From: Polaromonas sp.
GTDB lineage: Bacteria; Pseudomonadota; Gammaproteobacteria; Burkholderiales; Burkholderiaceae_C
DNA: 64,000 nucleotides
Assembly (NCBI RefSeq): GCF_029945685.1
Contig: NZ_JAQSDA010000003.1
Span: 62,001-126,000 of the forward strand
Direction of reading: 5' to 3'
Shown: in pieces, positions 60,782 through 64,000 of the stretch
Layout: every line of letters begins with the position of its first letter
Position numbering within the stretch: the first letter of the stretch is position 1
Translations under genes and position numbers: made by a program
The notes under the pieces: model-generated
Told to the model about the DNA's origin: nothing
The model's input: only the letters and a program-made list of their open reading frames with translations
The model's database searches: none

Positions 60782-61987
60782 ATGAAGATGCAATACAGGA
60801 TGCTGGGCACCGTGACTTTTCTGGGTCTGATGGCCTCGCTGGGGGCCGCCCACGCGCAGGGGGTCATCAAGATTGGCGAGATCAACAGCTACAAGGCCCA
60901 GCCCGCCTTTCTCGAGCCCTACAAGAAGGGGATGGAGCTGGCTGTCGAGGAAATCAATGCCGCCGGCGGCGTCAACGGCAAAAAGGTCGAACTGATTGTC
61001 CGCGACGACAACGCCAACCCCGGTGATGCGGTTCGTGCTGCCGAGGAGCTGGTGTCGCGCGAAAAAGTGGACGTGCTCACCGGCTCCTTTCTCTCGCACA
61101 TCGGCCTGGCACTGACGGACTTCGCGAAGCAGAAGAAATTTTTCTTTCTGGCTGCTGAGCCGCTGACCGACAAGATCGTCTGGCAAAACGGCAATCGCTA
61201 CACCTACCGCCTGCGTGCATCCACCTACATGCAGGTGGCCATGCTGGTGCCCGATGCGGCCGCGATGAAGAAAAAACGTTGGGCCGTCGTGTACCCCAAC
61301 TACGAATACGGCCAGTCCGCGGCCGCCAGCTTCAAGAAGCTGCTCAAGGAGGCGCAGCCCGATGTGGAGTTCGTTGCCGAACAGGCGCCGCCTCTGGGCA
61401 AGGTGGACTCGGGCAGCGTGGTGCAGGCCCTGGCCGATGCCAAGCCGGACGCCATCTTCAATGTGCTTTTTGGTGCCGACCTCTCCAAGTTCGTGCGTGA
61501 GGGCAACACCCGCGGCCTGTTCCAGGGTCGCGAAGTGGTCAGCCTGCTGACGGGAGAACCCGAGTACCTCGATCCTTTGAAAGACGAAACGCCCAATGGC
61601 TGGCTGGTCACCGGTTACCCGTGGTACGGCATCCAGACGCCCGAGCACAAGGCCTTTTTCCTGGCTTACCACGGCAAGTACAAGGACTATCCGCGCCTGG
61701 GTTCCGTGGTGGGCTACAGCGCCATCAAGTCGCTGGCAGAAGGCATGAAAAAAGCCAAGTCGACCGACACCGAGAAGATGATTGCAGCCTTCAGCGGCCT
61801 GAAAGTCAGCACGCCTTTTGGTCCGGTGGTCTACCGTCCTGAAGATCACCAGTCCACCATGGGAGCCTACGTCGGGCGCACCAAAAACGAGGGTGGCAAG
61901 GGTGTGATGGTGGACTACCGCTACATGGACGGTGCGAAGTTCCAGCCGTCAGCCGCAGAAGTCAAGAAGCTGCGTCCGGCCGACTGA
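60782..61987 (+). CDS. ABC transporter substrate-binding protein, LivK-type
   Basis: This 401-residue periplasmic binding protein has a signal peptide (MLGTVTFLGLMASLGAAHA) and the amide-urea type family wording: VIKIGEINSYKAQPAFLEPYKKGMELAVEEINAAGGVNG in outline, VDVLTGSFLSHIGLALTDFAKQKKFFFLAAEPLTDK, YGQSAAASFKKLLKEAQPD, and VDYRYMDGAKFQPSAAEVKKLRPAD. It sits between the PF06684 pair and a LivH-LivM fusion, so it probably captures the substrate of this pathway. CAGGAG precedes the ATG. Confidence 0.9.
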   Translation: MKMQYRMLGTVTFLGLMASLGAAHAQGVIKIGEINSYKAQPAFLEPYKKGMELAVEEINAAGGVNGKKVELIVRDDNANPGDAVRAAEELVSREKVDVLTGSFLSHIGLALTDFAKQKKFFFLAAEPLTDKIVWQNGNRYTYRLRASTYMQVAMLVPDAAAMKKKRWAVVYPNYEYGQSAAASFKKLLKEAQPDVEFVAEQAPPLGKVDSGSVVQALADAKPDAIFNVLFGADLSKFVREGNTRGLFQGREVVSLLTGEPEYLDPLKDETPNGWLVTGYPWYGIQTPEHKAFFLAYHGKYKDYPRLGSVVGYSAIKSLAEGMKKAKSTDTEKMIAAFSGLKVSTPFGPVVYRPEDHQSTMGAYVGRTKNEGGKGVMVDYRYMDGAKFQPSAAEVKKLRPAD

Positions 61988-62139
61988 GCGGGCTCAAACG
62001 CTGCGAAGCCCAGTCCGGTCCCGCGCCGTCCGCGCGGGCGCCGGCTGCGGGGTTCGCCGCCAATGGACTCCTGCCCGGCGGCCCATGCCTGTCACGGCGC
62101 CTGCAAGGGGCTGCCTCCTCCCGTATAAAAAGGTAATTC

Positions 62140-64000
62140 ATGAGCTTTTCAGGCTTTGTCGTCCAGTTGCTCAACGGGCTGGCCGGTGCTTCGTCGCTGT
62201 TTCTGGTGGCGGCCGGCTTGTCGCTGATCTTTGGCGTGACACGCATCGTCAACTTCGCACACGGCTCATTTTTCATGGTCGGCATTTACGTCGCCTATTC
62301 CCTGGTGGCCAACTTGGGCGGCACGATAGGCTTCTGGCCGGCCTTGCTGCTGGCCGCGCTCGCCGTCGGTGTGCTTGGTGCGCTGGTCGAGGTACTGCTG
62401 CTGCGCCGCATTTACCGTGCACCCGAACTGTTCCAGCTGCTGGCCACCTTTGCGCTGGGCCTGGTGATCAAGGACGGGGTGTTGTGGTTCTGGGGGCCTG
62501 AGGAATTGCTCGGCCCGCGGGCGCCCGGCCTGACCGGTTCCGTGTCCATTCTTGGCCGGCAATTTCCTTCCTACGATCTGTTCCTGATTGTTGCCGGTCC
62601 GGTGGTTCTCGGCCTGCTCTGGCTGCTGCTGACCAAAACCCGGTGGGGGACGCTGGTGCGTGCCGCCACGCAGGACCGGGAGATGGTCAGCGCGTTGGGT
62701 GTCAACCAGGCCTGGCTGTTCACCGCGGTGTTTGCACTCGGTGCGCTGCTGGCGGGACTGGGCGGTGCGCTGCAGCTGCCGCGCGAACCCGCCAACCTCG
62801 AGATGGACCTCAACATCATCGGCGCCGCCTTTGTGGTGGTGGTGGTCGGCGGCATGGGCTCCATTCCCGGCGCCTATGTGGCGGCGCTGCTGATTGCGGA
62901 GTTGAAGGCCATCTGCATCTGGCTGGGCCTGGTGGAAATCTGGGGCGTCAGCATTTCGTTCTCCAAACTCACCCTGGTGGTGGAGTTTCTGGTGATGGCC
63001 GTCGTGCTGGTGGCCCGTCCCTGGGGTCTGTTCGGTCGGCCTCAGGCGACCAGCCGCCACGCCGGCACCGCCGAGGAACCCCTGCGGCCGCCTGATCGCC
63101 TCTACAAGTTCGGCGGCGCCGCCTTGCTGGCCCTGCTGGTCCTGATGCCTGCGCTGACCGCACAGTCGCCCTACGTGACGGTCCTGCTGATCGACCTGCT
63201 GGTGGCTGTGCTGTTTGCGGCCAGCCTGCACTTCATCATGGGCCCGGCCGGCATGCATTCCTTTGGCCATGCGGCTTACTTCGGCTTGGGTGCCTACGGC
63301 GCGGCCCTGGTGGTGCGCAGCCTGAACCTGCCGATGGAGGTGGCACTGGTCGTCGCGCCGGCACTCGCGGCGCTGGGGGCCTTCATCTACGGCTGGTTTT
63401 GTGTCCGCCTGTCAGGGGTGTACCTCGCCATGCTGACGCTGGCGTTTGCCCAGATCACCTGGGCGATCTGTTACCAGTGGGATGCCTTCACCGGCGGCAG
63501 CAATGGCCTGACCGGCGTCTGGCCGTCCGAATGGCTGGCCGACAAGAAGATGTACTACTACCTGACGCTGGCATTGGTGGCCGGGGCCGTGCTGATGATG
63601 CACCGTATGTTGTATTCCCCCTTTGGTTACGCCATGCGTGCTGCACGCGATTCAGTGCTTCGCTCAGATGCAATAGGCATCGACGTCAAACGCATGCAAT
63701 GGGTGGCGTTTGTCATCGCCGGCACCTTCGCTGGCCTGGCCGGTGCGCTGTATGCCTTCTCCAAAGGCAGCATTTCCCCGGAAAGCCTGCATGTGAGCAA
63801 ATCCATCGACGGTCTGGTCATGGTGCTGCTGGGCGGTGTGCAGACACTGGTGGGCCCCATTGTCGGCGCCGTCACCTTCACCTGGCTGCACGACACGGTG
63901 GCGCGCAACACCGACTACTGGCGCGCCATGCTGGGCGCCATCATCCTGATTCTGGTGCTGCTGTTTCCGCAAGGAATTGCCGGCTTTGTCCAGCAACTGC
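62140..64000 (+). CDS. Fused LivH-LivM permease (3' end outside window)
   Basis: At least 620 residues read without interruption. The first half is LivH-like (MSFSGFVVQLLNGLAGASSL, TRIVNFAHGSFFMVG, GGMGSIPGAYVAALL); after a linker near residue 310 (GLFGRPQATSRHAGTAEEP) a LivM-like half follows (SFGHAAYFGLGAYGAALVV, SGVYLAMLTLAFAQITWA, FTGGSNGLTGVW, SPFGYAMRAARDSVLRSDAIG). It ends beyond the window. LivG and LivF ATPases for this transporter should lie to the right. AAAAAGG precedes the ATG by 6 nt. Confidence 0.9.
   Translation, partial: MSFSGFVVQLLNGLAGASSLFLVAAGLSLIFGVTRIVNFAHGSFFMVGIYVAYSLVANLGGTIGFWPALLLAALAVGVLGALVEVLLLRRIYRAPELFQLLATFALGLVIKDGVLWFWGPEELLGPRAPGLTGSVSILGRQFPSYDLFLIVAGPVVLGLLWLLLTKTRWGTLVRAATQDREMVSALGVNQAWLFTAVFALGALLAGLGGALQLPREPANLEMDLNIIGAAFVVVVVGGMGSIPGAYVAALLIAELKAICIWLGLVEIWGVSISFSKLTLVVEFLVMAVVLVARPWGLFGRPQATSRHAGTAEEPLRPPDRLYKFGGAALLALLVLMPALTAQSPYVTVLLIDLLVAVLFAASLHFIMGPAGMHSFGHAAYFGLGAYGAALVVRSLNLPMEVALVVAPALAALGAFIYGWFCVRLSGVYLAMLTLAFAQITWAICYQWDAFTGGSNGLTGVWPSEWLADKKMYYYLTLALVAGAVLMMHRMLYSPFGYAMRAARDSVLRSDAIGIDVKRMQWVAFVIAGTFAGLAGALYAFSKGSISPESLHVSKSIDGLVMVLLGGVQTLVGPIVGAVTFTWLHDTVARNTDYWRAMLGAIILILVLLFPQGIAGFVQQL

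Noticed and set aside
1-64000. CRISPR arrays, tRNA or rRNA genes, prophage or transposase genes
   Set aside because: No regularly spaced repeats, cloverleaf-like sequence with conserved TTCRA loops, ribosomal RNA segments or transposase motifs were seen in reading.

Overview
The window reads as one chromosomal stretch of a GC-rich betaproteobacterium of the Comamonadaceae type (Polaromonas, Rhodoferax and Variovorax are the closest fits). The evidence is codon use, protein sequences, gene neighbourhoods (DUF2917, DUF6139 and DUF6172 proteins; Liv-type ABC transporters) and two dispersed repeat families of a kind I associate with that family. The species is inferred, not shown. I saw no rRNA, tRNA, CRISPR array, phage gene or transposase.

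Layout, left to right. 0-3.5 kb: the end of a hemolysin III gene, then an overlapping ubiT-DGC protein-ubiX-ubiD operon for ubiquinone. 3.5-14 kb: single metabolic, stress and regulatory genes (acyl-CoA dehydrogenase, acetyltransferase, SrkA kinase, DUF2855, AraC/PaiB pair, ohrR-ohr peroxide operon, methyltransferase, hemerythrin, two split-barrel flavin-type proteins). 14-19.5 kb: a NodI/NodJ-like exporter, a Fur-linked siderophore-interacting protein, purT and a MscS-type channel. 19.5-32.5 kb: AMP nucleosidase and a full C-P lyase locus (phnCDE plus an HD oxygenase on the plus strand, phnN-DUF1045-phnF on the minus strand, phnGHIJKLM on the plus strand). 32.5-43.3 kb: glutathione reductase, two LysR regulators with divergent targets, GST, flavin-type protein, enoyl-CoA hydratase, PAP2 phosphatase, DbpA helicase and transglutaminase. 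43.3-48.3 kb: a livGFKHM amino-acid-type importer on the minus strand. 48.5-53.4 kb: SDR, RhlE-like helicase, small conserved proteins and an exonuclease.

53.4-64 kb is the most interesting part. Two divergent transcripts share an operator-rich promoter. Leftward run ferredoxin, ferredoxin-NADP reductase, a TetR regulator and an enamidase-like amidohydrolase. Rightward run a 6-hydroxynicotinate-reductase-like Fe-S protein, an ApbE-like UPF0280 protein, two paralogous amino acid synthesis (PF06684) proteins, a periplasmic binding protein and a fused LivH-LivM permease that runs off the window. Read together this is a self-contained, NADPH/ferredoxin-driven system that would take up a small N-heterocycle or lactam, reduce its ring and open it hydrolytically. 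No nicotinate hydroxylase lies inside the window, so the true substrate is open. Three 22-bp palindromes AAATGT-N10-ACATT(T/C) in the shared promoter are probable TetR operators.

Two repeat families stand out. An 87-bp GC-rich repeat has three full copies and one degenerate copy. Three of the four sit 1-6 nt after a stop codon inside an operon; the fourth is inserted in frame in an ABC permease. A second family of about 50-70 bp ending in a GCTAT(N)ATAGC hairpin has five intergenic copies. A 163-bp foldback element lies between livK and livH.
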